This document shows positions 1-7,109 of a stretch of 64,000 nucleotides of DNA, in pieces. This DNA is from Gaiellasilicea sp963707575 (GTDB lineage Bacteria; Actinomycetota; Thermoleophilia; Gaiellales; Gaiellaceae), in NCBI GenBank assembly GCA_963707575.1, contig OY970171.1, positions 992,001 to 1,056,000 of the forward strand, in the 5' to 3' direction. The position numbers were made by a program, and so were the translations under genes. Below the pieces are notes generated by a model, which was not told the DNA's origin, did not search any database, and saw only the letters and a list, made by a program, of their open reading frames with translations. The stretch's first letter is position 1, and each line of letters opens with the position of its first letter.

Positions 1-1
1 C

Positions 2-307
2 GCGCAGACCCGGCCCGGCGCCCGCGGGGCCGTGCTCATGTCCGCGTGCCTCCCGGTCTCGGAGTTCGGGGACGCGTGGCCCGAGGGCGTCCCGGTGCAG
101 GTCCATGGCAAGGACGCCGACCCGTTCTTCACCGAGGACCTCGAGGCCGCGCAGGACCTCGTCCACTCGACCGACCGGGCGGAGCTGTTCCTCTACCCGG
201 GGGAGGAGCACCTCTTCGCCGACTCCTCCCTGCCGGCGTACGACCCCTCCGCTGCGGCGTTGCTCACGGAGCGCGTGCTGGCGTTCCTCGACGCGGTTCA
301 GGCGTAG
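2..307 (+). CDS. Dienelactone hydrolase family protein, 5' end outside window
   Basis: Only the last 101 residues are visible; the frame is open from base 2, so the gene starts upstream. The segment resembles the C-terminal part of dienelactone hydrolase-like alpha/beta hydrolases. The acid of the catalytic triad is expected in VHGKDADPFF and the histidine in GEEHLFADSS, both present; the nucleophile lies before the window. Members hydrolyse dienelactones or other small esters in the cytoplasm, but the substrate cannot be told from this piece. The next gene follows after a 57-bp gap with its own inverted repeat, so it is probably a separate unit. Confidence 0.75.
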   Translation, partial: AQTRPGARGAVLMSACLPVSEFGDAWPEGVPVQVHGKDADPFFTEDLEAAQDLVHSTDRAELFLYPGEEHLFADSSLPAYDPSAAALLTERVLAFLDAVQA

Positions 308-335
308 CTCGCCGGCTCAGCGTTTTGGTTGACAC

Positions 336-364
336 GACTCGAACCTTGTGCGAAGGTAAGAGTC
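336..364. promoter_or_regulatory. Imperfect inverted repeat abutting the Nudix regulator start
   Basis: The arms GACTCGAACCTT (336-347) and AAGGTAAGAGTC (353-364) match at 10 of 12 positions around a 5-base centre and end directly before the ATG at 365. The right arm also contains the GAAGG ribosome-binding site. The repeat could be an operator for the NrtR-like product (autoregulation) or an RNA hairpin masking the ribosome-binding site. The assignment is inferred. Confidence 0.35.
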
Positions 365-1120
365 ATGGCGACCAAAACACGCGAGACGAAGGCCCCACCC
401 GGGTACGACCCGAGCACGTTCCCCGCTTTCGCCGTCACGGTGGACATCGTCATCCTGACGATGGCCGAGGGGGTCCTCCATGCGCTGCTCGTCCAGCGGG
501 GGGAGGAGCCGTTCAAGGGCATGTGGGCGATCCCCGGTGGGTTCAAGCGGCCCGAGGAGACGCTCGACGAGGCCGCGAGACGCGAGCTGTCCGAGGAGAC
601 GGGCGTCGACGTCCCCAGTCTGCTGACGCAGTTCGGCGGCTACGGCGATCCCGGACGCGACCCGCGCATGAACGTCGTCACCGTCGCCTACGTCGCCGTC
701 CTGCGCGACGTGGGGGCGATCGTCGCCGGCACCGACGCAGCGCACGCCGAGCTCGTCCCCGTCTCGGGCCTCCTCGAGGAGAGGCTCGAGCTCGCGTTCG
801 ACCACCTGCGGATCGTCCGCGACGCGGTCGAGCGCGTCCGGGTCGAGCTCGAGGTCTCGGGCATCGCGACGGCCTTCGTCGGCACCACCTTCACGCTGGC
901 CGAGCTCCGGGCGGTGTACGAGGCGATCTGGGGCGTGCAGCTCGACGCGGCGAACTTCCGCCGCAGCCTCGTGGGCGAGGACGGTTGGGTGATCCCGACC
1001 GGCCGCACGGCCCGGCCGGGGCCGGGAGGCGGCAGGCCTGCCGAGCTCTACCGGGCCGGGCGGGCCTGGAGGCACGGCGCACCGATCAATCGCCTCCAGC
1101 GGGCAGACGAGAGGAAGTGA
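365..1120 (+). CDS. NrtR-like Nudix-domain regulator / Nudix hydrolase
   Basis: 251 residues. The Nudix box G-x5-E-x7-REL-x-EE-x-GV is complete at about residues 59-81, so metal-dependent pyrophosphohydrolase chemistry is possible. After it comes a C-terminal region (about 165-240) resembling the winged-helix domain of NrtR proteins, which sense ADP-ribose and control NAD metabolism. ATG 365 is chosen because GAAGG sits just upstream; a TTG at 329 in the same frame would add 12 unlikely residues. The downstream dehydrogenase starts 4 bp after the stop, so the two are probably co-transcribed. Whether it acts as enzyme, repressor or both is open; an intact Nudix box is less usual for pure NrtR repressors. 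Confidence 0.8.
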   Translation: MATKTRETKAPPGYDPSTFPAFAVTVDIVILTMAEGVLHALLVQRGEEPFKGMWAIPGGFKRPEETLDEAARRELSEETGVDVPSLLTQFGGYGDPGRDPRMNVVTVAYVAVLRDVGAIVAGTDAAHAELVPVSGLLEERLELAFDHLRIVRDAVERVRVELEVSGIATAFVGTTFTLAELRAVYEAIWGVQLDAANFRRSLVGEDGWVIPTGRTARPGPGGGRPAELYRAGRAWRHGAPINRLQRADERK

Positions 1121-1124
1121 GCGC

Positions 1125-2138
1125 ATGAAAGCAGTCGTCCAGGATCGGTACGGGCCGCCGGAGGTCCTGCGCGTCGCAGACGTCGAGCGACCCCTGCCGA
1201 AGGAAGACGAGGTCCTCGTCGGCGTCCACGCGTCGACGGTGACCCGCAGCGACACCGGCCTGCGCAGCCTCGAGTACCCGTTCACGCGTCCCCTCACGGG
1301 CCTTCGCCGCCCGAAGCGGACGATCGCCGGGATGGAGTTCGCGGGGCTCGTCGAGGAGGTCGGCACGGCAGTGACCGAGCTCCGGGTCGGCGACGAGGTG
1401 TTCGGCATCGGCTGGGGTGCGAACGCCGAGTACGTGGCCGTGCCCGAGAGCGGCGTGATCGCACGGAAGCCGACAGGGCTGAGCTTCGAGGAGGCGGCGG
1501 CCGTTCCCGACGGCTCGCTGCTCGCACTTACCTGCCTCGAGCCGGCGGAGCCTCTACGGGGGAAGCGCGTCCTCGTCTACGGCGCTGCGGGCTCGATCGG
1601 AACGGGCGCGGTCCAGCTCCTCGCGCACCACTTCGGAGCCGAGGTGACCGGGGTGTGCGACACGAAGGACGTCGAGGTCGTGCGGTCGCTGGGAGCGCAC
1701 GACGTGGTCGATCGCCTCGGCGAGGACTTCACGAAGAACGGCCAGACGTATGACGTGATCTTCGACGCAGTCGGCAAGCACTCGTTCCGCCGCTGCCGGC
1801 GCTCGCTGAAGCCCGGCGGGATCTACATCTCCGCCGATCTCGGGTTCATGTACCACGTGCCGCTCGCCGTTCTCGTCACGCGTTTCGTCGGCAGCAAGCG
1901 AGCGAAGCTCGCGATCGGCCGCTACCGCAAGGAGGACTTCGCCCTCGTCAAGAAGCTCGCCGACGCGGGTACGTATCGGCCGGTGATCGACCGGCGCTAC
2001 GCGCTCGACGAGGTCGTGGAGGCGACCCGCTACGTCGAGACCGGCCAGAAGACGGGCAACGTCGTGCTGCGCGTGCGCGAGGCTGCGCCCGGCGGGCAGC
2101 CCGAGCCTGCGGCGAAGCACGAGGAAGTGCCGGCGTGA
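1125..2138 (+). CDS. Zinc-independent MDR family NAD(P)-dependent oxidoreductase
   Basis: 337 residues of the medium-chain dehydrogenase/reductase family. An N-terminal GroES-like domain (KAVVQDRYGPPEVLRV) is followed by a Rossmann domain with the nucleotide motif VYGAAGSIGTGAVQ near residue 150. The cysteines that bind catalytic and structural zinc in alcohol dehydrogenases are absent, so it is closer to quinone oxidoreductase / enoyl reductase-like members. The ribosome-binding site GAGAGGAAG overlaps the end of the Nudix gene. Substrate unknown; a role tied to the regulator next to it is inferred from position only. Confidence 0.85.
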   Translation: MKAVVQDRYGPPEVLRVADVERPLPKEDEVLVGVHASTVTRSDTGLRSLEYPFTRPLTGLRRPKRTIAGMEFAGLVEEVGTAVTELRVGDEVFGIGWGANAEYVAVPESGVIARKPTGLSFEEAAAVPDGSLLALTCLEPAEPLRGKRVLVYGAAGSIGTGAVQLLAHHFGAEVTGVCDTKDVEVVRSLGAHDVVDRLGEDFTKNGQTYDVIFDAVGKHSFRRCRRSLKPGGIYISADLGFMYHVPLAVLVTRFVGSKRAKLAIGRYRKEDFALVKKLADAGTYRPVIDRRYALDEVVEATRYVETGQKTGNVVLRVREAAPGGQPEPAAKHEEVPA

Positions 2139-2142
2139 GGCG

Positions 2143-3225
2143 CTAGCCCGGCTCGACCCCACCAAGCTCGAGCCACGAGGCCAGGCCCTCCAGCTCGGCC
2201 TGCACGGCCTTCGTGATCGTGCGCGTGAACTTCACGTCCTCGTGGATCGCGTGCACCCGCAACGCGGAGGCCTTGCGGTCGGCGGTGGCGTCGAGCTTCC
2301 CGACCAGCCGGTCGTGGTGGAGGATCGGCAGGGCGAAGTAGCCCCAGCGGCGCTTGGCCACGGGCTTGTACATCTCGAGCGTGTACTCGAAGTCGAACAA
2401 CTCCTGGGCGCGGACGCGGTCGTGGACGAGCCGGTCGAACGGCGACAGCAGCGCCGTGCGCCCCTCGAACTCCTCGCCGAGCACGCCGGGGTCGACGCGC
2501 CACTCGCCCTTCACCCCGTCGACCACGGCCGGCTCGCCTGCCTCGCCGACGCCGGCCGGCTCACCCGGCATCACCCTGGACTTCTGGCGTGCGATCCCGA
2601 GCGCGGCGAGCCGCCGCTCGTTCTTCATGCGGTGGGCGTCGTCGACCGACGGGACCTCGATGCCGCCCGGGTACACCCGCTCGGGCAGGTCCCACAGCCG
2701 CTCCCGCCCGACGCGCCCCGCGATCGCGACCTCGCCGCGCATCGTCAGATGCTCGAGCATCTGGGTGACGTTGCGGCTGTTCGTCCACCCCGTCGAGGCC
2801 CAGGGCCTGACGCACGTGTCCGGGATCTCCCGTGAGCTCAGCGGCCCGCGGTCGGCGAGCAGCTCCAGGATGTCGCGCCGGAAGCGGTCGTTGTCGCTGA
2901 TCCAGGCACGCGTGTGCTCCCAGGGCGGCCAGTCGGCAGCGCCGGCGAGATACAGGCCGAGGTCGCCCATCGGCCGGACCAGCGCGTCGTGCTCGAACAG
3001 CGCGCGGTCCTGCTCGAGGGCCTGCTGGAGCTGGGCCGGACGGTAGGCCGAGCCGAGGCGGCTCCACGCAACGAGGTCGGCGCTGGGCGCAATCGCCGCC
3101 GTCGGGTCGATCTGCAGCAGGGTCAGCCGCCGGACGACGTCGAGCAGCTCCGTCGGCCTGGGCGCGCCGAGGAGCTGCGCGCGCACCGCGATGCGGCGGG
3201 CCTGCGCCTTGGTGAGCCGGTGCAC
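2143..3225 (-). CDS. YcaQ/AlkX-type winged-helix DNA glycosylase
   Basis: 360 residues of the HTH_42 (YcaQ) family, which builds a DNA-binding cradle from tandem winged helices. Characterised members (E. coli YcaQ/AlkX, Streptomyces AlkZ) excise alkylated bases and unhook interstrand crosslinks. The Q-x-D type catalytic motif of the AlkX branch is visible as Q38-I39-D40 in LTLLQIDPTAAI; AlkZ has Q-x-Q there. The start is GTG. The gene converges on the preceding dehydrogenase with a 4-bp gap. A second base-excision enzyme, tag, is 33 kb away. The family call is firm; crosslink activity is inferred. Confidence 0.85.
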   Translation of the reverse strand: MHRLTKAQARRIAVRAQLLGAPRPTELLDVVRRLTLLQIDPTAAIAPSADLVAWSRLGSAYRPAQLQQALEQDRALFEHDALVRPMGDLGLYLAGAADWPPWEHTRAWISDNDRFRRDILELLADRGPLSSREIPDTCVRPWASTGWTNSRNVTQMLEHLTMRGEVAIAGRVGRERLWDLPERVYPGGIEVPSVDDAHRMKNERRLAALGIARQKSRVMPGEPAGVGEAGEPAVVDGVKGEWRVDPGVLGEEFEGRTALLSPFDRLVHDRVRAQELFDFEYTLEMYKPVAKRRWGYFALPILHHDRLVGKLDATADRKASALRVHAIHEDVKFTRTITKAVQAELEGLASWLELGGVEPG

Positions 3226-3338
3226 GGACAGGAGGCTACGCCAGCGTGCCGGCCGGAGGCTTCAGGTCGGGTCGACGATGCTGGCGAGCCACGAGCTCGG
3301 CAGGCGAGACCACGCACGGGCTGCGACGAGTTGACGCC

Positions 3339-4400
3339 CTAGCCTGCGGGCAACGTAAACGAGAAGCGCGCCCCACCGCCCGGGCGGTTCTCGGCCCAAA
3401 TGCGCCCGCCGTGTGCCTCGACCAGGCCGTGAGCGATGGCGAGCCCGAGCCCAGCTCCCTTCGACGAGCGAGCAGGATCAGCCCGCCAGAACCGCTCGAA
3501 CATGCGCCGCGCCGACTCGGCCGAGAGTCCTGAGCCGGTGTCCTCGACGGTGACGCGCACCGCCTCCTCATCGGTCTCCACCAGGACCGCGATCGCACCG
3601 TCGTCGGGCGTGTGGCGCAGCGCGTTCGTGAGCAGGTTGAGCAGTACGCGCTCGATCTTCGCCGGCTCGCAGGTGGCTGTGATGCCGGGGTCGACGGTGG
3701 CGTCCAACGCGACACCGCGCGCCCGTGCCTCCGCCTCGACGCCGCGGAGACACGCGGACACGACGGGGTCGAGCTCGGCGCGGCGCAACTCGAGCTTCAG
3801 GGCGCCACTGTCGATGCGCGTCAGCTCGAACAGGTCGTCGACGAGCGCAGATAGCCGTCGCACCTGGTCGTGCAACACCGGCAAGTAGTCGTCCATGCTC
3901 GCCAGATCGTCGTCCACGGCCTCGAGCATCGCCTGCATGTTCGCGAGCGGCGTGCGCAGATCGTGGCTCGCCCAGGCGACGAGCTCGCGCCGCGCCTCGA
4001 AGAGCCGCTGCAGGCTCTGCGCCATCTCGTTGAACGCGACGGCCAGCGCCCGGTGCTCGCGCGGCCCTCGCTCGGGCATGCGGGCGGTGAGGTCGTTCGC
4101 CAGCTGCGCCGAGGCATCCACGAGTCGATCCACGCCCGCCGAGATCGATCGCGTGAGCAGCAGGGCCGCGACGACGACCGCGCTGGCCGCGCCTGCCGCG
4201 ACGACCAGGACCGTCAGATCGTGGTCCGACTGGAACATGACGACCCCCGCGACCACCACAGCACCGAGCGGCAGGACGACGGCAACGAGCGCGAGGCCGA
4301 TCAGCTGGAGCCGAACCGTCGGCAACCGGCGCAGCGCCAGGGCGGCGAGAGCGCCTGCGAGCAGCGTCGAGGCGGCGACGAGGAGCGCGAAGAGGATCAC
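3339..4400 (-). CDS. Sensor histidine kinase with HAMP domain (partner of the OmpR regulator at 4397)
   Basis: 353 residues. There are two or three N-terminal membrane segments (about 1-22, 33-55, 62-85) with almost no external loop, then a HAMP-like linker, an HisKA domain with the phospho-acceptor in ASHDLRTPLAN (near residue 148), and an HATPase domain with LLNLLTNALRHTPD, DTGSGL and GAGLGLAIAHGLV. The lack of a sensor domain suggests it senses membrane state or a partner protein. The GTG start overlaps the end of the response regulator by 4 bp. Both may be transcribed with the secreted beta-propeller gene upstream. Confidence 0.9.
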   Translation of the reverse strand: MILFALLVAASTLLAGALAALALRRLPTVRLQLIGLALVAVVLPLGAVVVAGVVMFQSDHDLTVLVVAAGAASAVVVAALLLTRSISAGVDRLVDASAQLANDLTARMPERGPREHRALAVAFNEMAQSLQRLFEARRELVAWASHDLRTPLANMQAMLEAVDDDLASMDDYLPVLHDQVRRLSALVDDLFELTRIDSGALKLELRRAELDPVVSACLRGVEAEARARGVALDATVDPGITATCEPAKIERVLLNLLTNALRHTPDDGAIAVLVETDEEAVRVTVEDTGSGLSAESARRMFERFWRADPARSSKGAGLGLAIAHGLVEAHGGRIWAENRPGGGARFSFTLPAG

Positions 4401-5074
4401 GGCACAAACCGGTAGCCGACGCCCCAGACCGTCTGGAGCAGGCGCGGCTCCGAGGGGCGCACCTCGATCTTCTCGCGCAGCCGTCGGATGTGCACGGTGA
4501 CCGTGCCGGTGTCGAACGCGGCCTCGTATCCCCAGAGCCGTCGCATCAATTCGTCACGCGAGAAAACTCTGCGCGGGTGGGTGGCCAGGAGCCAGAGTAG
4601 GTCGAACTCCCTGGCGGTCAACCGCAGCTCGCGCCCGCCGCGGCGCACCTCCCGCTTCTCGGCGTCGACCTGCAAGTCGCCGAAGGCGATCCGCTCGCTC
4701 GCCGCGGAAGGCGCCTCGACGCGTCGCAGAACCGCACGGACGCGCGAGACCAGCTCGCGGGGCGAGAAGGGCTTCGTCACGTAGTCGTCGGCGCCGAGAT
4801 CGAGCCCGGCAATGCGGTCGGCCTCGTCGCCGCGGGCGGTCAGCAGGATCACCGGCACGGACGAGCGGCCCCGGATCCAGCGGCACAGGTCGAGCCCGTC
4901 GGTGCCGGGGAGCATGACGTCGAGCACGACCACGTCGGGCGTCTGCTGCTCCAGAACTCCCCGCGCGCGGTCGCCGTCGTCCGCCTCGACCGTCTCGAAG
5001 CCGGCACTCTCGAGATACCGGACGACGACGTCGCGGACGATCGGCTCGTCGTCCACCACGAGCACGGTGGCCAT
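4397..5074 (-). CDS. OmpR/PhoB-family response regulator
   Basis: 225 residues. The receiver domain has the acidic pair VDDEP, phosphorylatable Asp in VVVLDVMLPG and Lys in DDYVTKPFSPREL. The C-terminal winged helix carries LTAREFDLLWLLA and TVTVHIRRLREKIE. I chose ATG 5074 (MATVLVVDDE); a TTG six codons earlier is possible, and neither start has a strong ribosome-binding site. It is coupled to the kinase at 3339-4400. Three 11-bp repeats upstream of the beta-propeller gene (6322-6350) are the best candidate binding sites. Confidence 0.92.
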   Translation of the reverse strand: MATVLVVDDEPIVRDVVVRYLESAGFETVEADDGDRARGVLEQQTPDVVVLDVMLPGTDGLDLCRWIRGRSSVPVILLTARGDEADRIAGLDLGADDYVTKPFSPRELVSRVRAVLRRVEAPSAASERIAFGDLQVDAEKREVRRGGRELRLTAREFDLLWLLATHPRRVFSRDELMRRLWGYEAAFDTGTVTVHIRRLREKIEVRPSEPRLLQTVWGVGYRFVP

Positions 5075-5164
5075 CGAGTCATTTTGCGCCAACGCGTGGA
5101 CCCCGTCGAGGCGCCAGGGGAGCGCGGCAGGGCGGAACTGCTCGCCCGCCCCGCCGCGCAGCCG

Positions 5165-6277
5165 TCATCTGGCTGCCAGCCCGACGCTGCCGGCCGGGAG
5201 CCCGTCGACGGAGCCGAGAGCGTCCAGGCTCCCGTCGCCGTTGACCCGGAACCCGTCGATCCGGTGAGCGCCGCTCGCCAGGACGTAGAGGAAGCGGCTG
5301 CCCTGGGAGAGCGCCGCGTCGATGGGAACGGCGCCCGTGTGGGCCGTCTTCCCGTCCGCGTCCAGGAGCGCGATGCTGCCGTCGTTCCCGACCGCGTACC
5401 CCGAAACCGATGCGCTTCCGGTGTTCGTGGTGTAGGCGTACCGCCCGTTCTCGGTCACGACGACCCAGCAGGCCGCCGTCTCGGTCGTCGCGACGTTCGG
5501 GCTGATCGGCGTCGCCGTGCCGTTGGACTCGAGGTCGTAGGACGAGAGCACGCTCGCATCGACGGCGCCGCCGAACGCCTCGGAGACGATGACGTGCCGG
5601 CGGCTGGCGAACGCGAACCCGAACGGCGTCTGGCCGGCGGACGGCGTGAGCGTCGGGCCGCTCGCATAGCCAAACAGCCCGACGTGGTACGTGAGGATCA
5701 GGTTCGTCTCCTTCTCCGTCACGACCAACTGCCGTCCATCGGGGGAGAACTCGATCTGGGCCGGACCCGGCGCAGCGGCGCTGAGAGGCCGGCTCGAGCC
5801 GGGAAGCGAGAACAGCCGGCCGCGCCAGATCCGAAAACCGGCGATGTTCGCCGGTGCCGTCGCGTCGCCCTCGTTCAGCACGTAGACGAGGCGCCCGTGG
5901 CTCGTGATGCTGATCGGTCGGACACCGCCCGACGACGCCGTGTCGCGGAGCACCAGCCCGTTCCCCCGAGCCTGCAGCAGCGAGACCGAGTTGCTGCCGG
6001 CATTGACGGCGAGCAGGCGGCGGCCCTCGAGCGCGATCGCGCCCTGCGACCCGAGTCCACCTCCCGATCCGAGCCCACCGGTCGCCACGCGGCCGGCGGG
6101 AGCCAGGGAGCCGTCCGCAGCGCGGTCGAAGACCGCGACCGCGTTCCCGGCAGACTCGTTCGTCAAGGTGTAGACGACGCCGGCGTTTCCTCCGCTCGCC
6201 ACGGCCGGGCCGGCGGCGACGATCAGCGCTGCGACGGCGAAGAGCGCCGGGACGACAATGCGGCTCAAGCGTTGCAT
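5165..6277 (-). CDS. Secreted seven-bladed beta-propeller, lactonase (YVTN) family
   Basis: 370 residues. A signal peptide (RLSRIVVPALFAVAALIVAA, cleavage near VASGG) is followed by repeats typical of the lactonase/YVTN beta-propeller family: NESAGNAVAVFDRA, RLLAVNAGSNSVSLLQ, NTGSASVSGYAVG. Cytoplasmic relatives include 6-phosphogluconolactonase Pgl, but the export signal makes an extracellular binding or lactone-hydrolysing role more likely. AAAGGAG sits 7-8 bases before the ATG. The gene is 90 bp upstream of the two-component genes on the same strand, suggesting it is part of the sensed or regulated output. Confidence 0.8.
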   Translation of the reverse strand: MQRLSRIVVPALFAVAALIVAAGPAVASGGNAGVVYTLTNESAGNAVAVFDRAADGSLAPAGRVATGGLGSGGGLGSQGAIALEGRRLLAVNAGSNSVSLLQARGNGLVLRDTASSGGVRPISITSHGRLVYVLNEGDATAPANIAGFRIWRGRLFSLPGSSRPLSAAAPGPAQIEFSPDGRQLVVTEKETNLILTYHVGLFGYASGPTLTPSAGQTPFGFAFASRRHVIVSEAFGGAVDASVLSSYDLESNGTATPISPNVATTETAACWVVVTENGRYAYTTNTGSASVSGYAVGNDGSIALLDADGKTAHTGAVPIDAALSQGSRFLYVLASGAHRIDGFRVNGDGSLDALGSVDGLPAGSVGLAAR

Positions 6278-6321
6278 CAGGCATCTCCTTTCGTCTGGAG
6301 CTGCCGACGCTACGAGACAAA

Positions 6322-6350
6322 CCTTGCGTAGCCCTTACGCCCGCCTTACG
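6322..6350. promoter_or_regulatory. Three 11-bp-spaced direct repeats, candidate OmpR-type binding site
   Basis: CCTTGCG (6322), CCTTACG (6333) and CCTTACG (6344) occur with exactly one helical-turn spacing, the usual layout for OmpR/PhoB-family regulators. They lie about 45-73 bp upstream of the beta-propeller start, read CGTAAGG in the gene direction, and sit between it and the convergently placed 3' end at 6412. The regulator at 4397-5074 is the natural candidate to bind. Confidence 0.55.
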
Positions 6351-6411
6351 AGGGTGTGAACATGGCCGACACCACGCTTGCTCGAACCAGTTGTCGTTCG
6401 GACAGCTGTCG

Positions 6412-6999
6412 CTATTTCTCGGTGTCGACGCGGATGAACGGGGCCGGCCGGGTCGGGTGGTCGGCCGGGCCGTCGACGATCACGTCGCCATCGAAGATCA
6501 ACTCACCGGTCGCGGTCGCTTGACGCTGCTGCCGCTTGCTTCCCGGCCCGTTCACGGTCGTCTCCAAGGAGCCGACGGCAGTCCACGTCACGTCGAAGGA
6601 GACGTGGTGGGTCCCACCGACGTTGTCCCTCGCGATTGCCGATCCGGTGGCCGTGACCATCTTGAGGTTCGCAGCGCTCGTGATGGTCGCCGGAGCAGCG
6701 GGCGCAGCCCAGCTGAACGAGGTGCCGTCCGGGCAGACGGCCAAGAACTGCACTCTGGCCGTGGGCTCCGCGTCCTCGGTCTCTGGTGACTCGAAGTCGC
6801 GCGTGCTCAGGACAAGCAACGTCCCCTGCACGGTCGAACCGTCCGCACACCCGTGCGGCACGGCCCAGAAGGCCGAGGCCGTCTCCTCGAAGACGAGCGA
6901 TCTTTCTGCCGACGCGGCGGTCGAGAACGCCAAGGCCGCAGTCAGCGATCCCACCGCAACCACGATCCAACGTCGCCGCACGGAAGTCGTCTCGAGCAC
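6412..6999 (-). CDS. Secreted protein of unknown function
   Basis: 195 residues. The start is set by the ribosome-binding site GGGGGAGG six bases before GTG 6999; longer frames reaching 7080 lack such a site. Residues about 8-32 form a signal peptide ending in AAASAERS. The mature part is about 165 residues, mostly beta-type, with one pair of Cys (HGCADG and AVCPDG) that could form a disulfide outside the cell. No family recognised. It is divergent from the cyclase-STAND gene with about 110 bp between them. Confidence 0.65.
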   Translation of the reverse strand: MLETTSVRRRWIVVAVGSLTAALAFSTAASAERSLVFEETASAFWAVPHGCADGSTVQGTLLVLSTRDFESPETEDAEPTARVQFLAVCPDGTSFSWAAPAAPATITSAANLKMVTATGSAIARDNVGGTHHVSFDVTWTAVGSLETTVNGPGSKRQQRQATATGELIFDGDVIVDGPADHPTRPAPFIRVDTEK

Positions 7000-7109
7000 G
7001 TTAAACCTCCCCCGGGTCATGCGGCTGATGTTGCCGCTTTCCTCCAGCAAGTACGGCTGCGCGCGCGAGGCGGATTCCACCGGAGCGTCTTCTGGGCGAT
7101 GATCGGGCG

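Noticed and set aside
329..357. TTGACA as a -35 box for the Nudix gene
   Set aside because: No convincing -10 at 16-18 bp spacing, and the region is occupied by the inverted repeat and ribosome-binding site.
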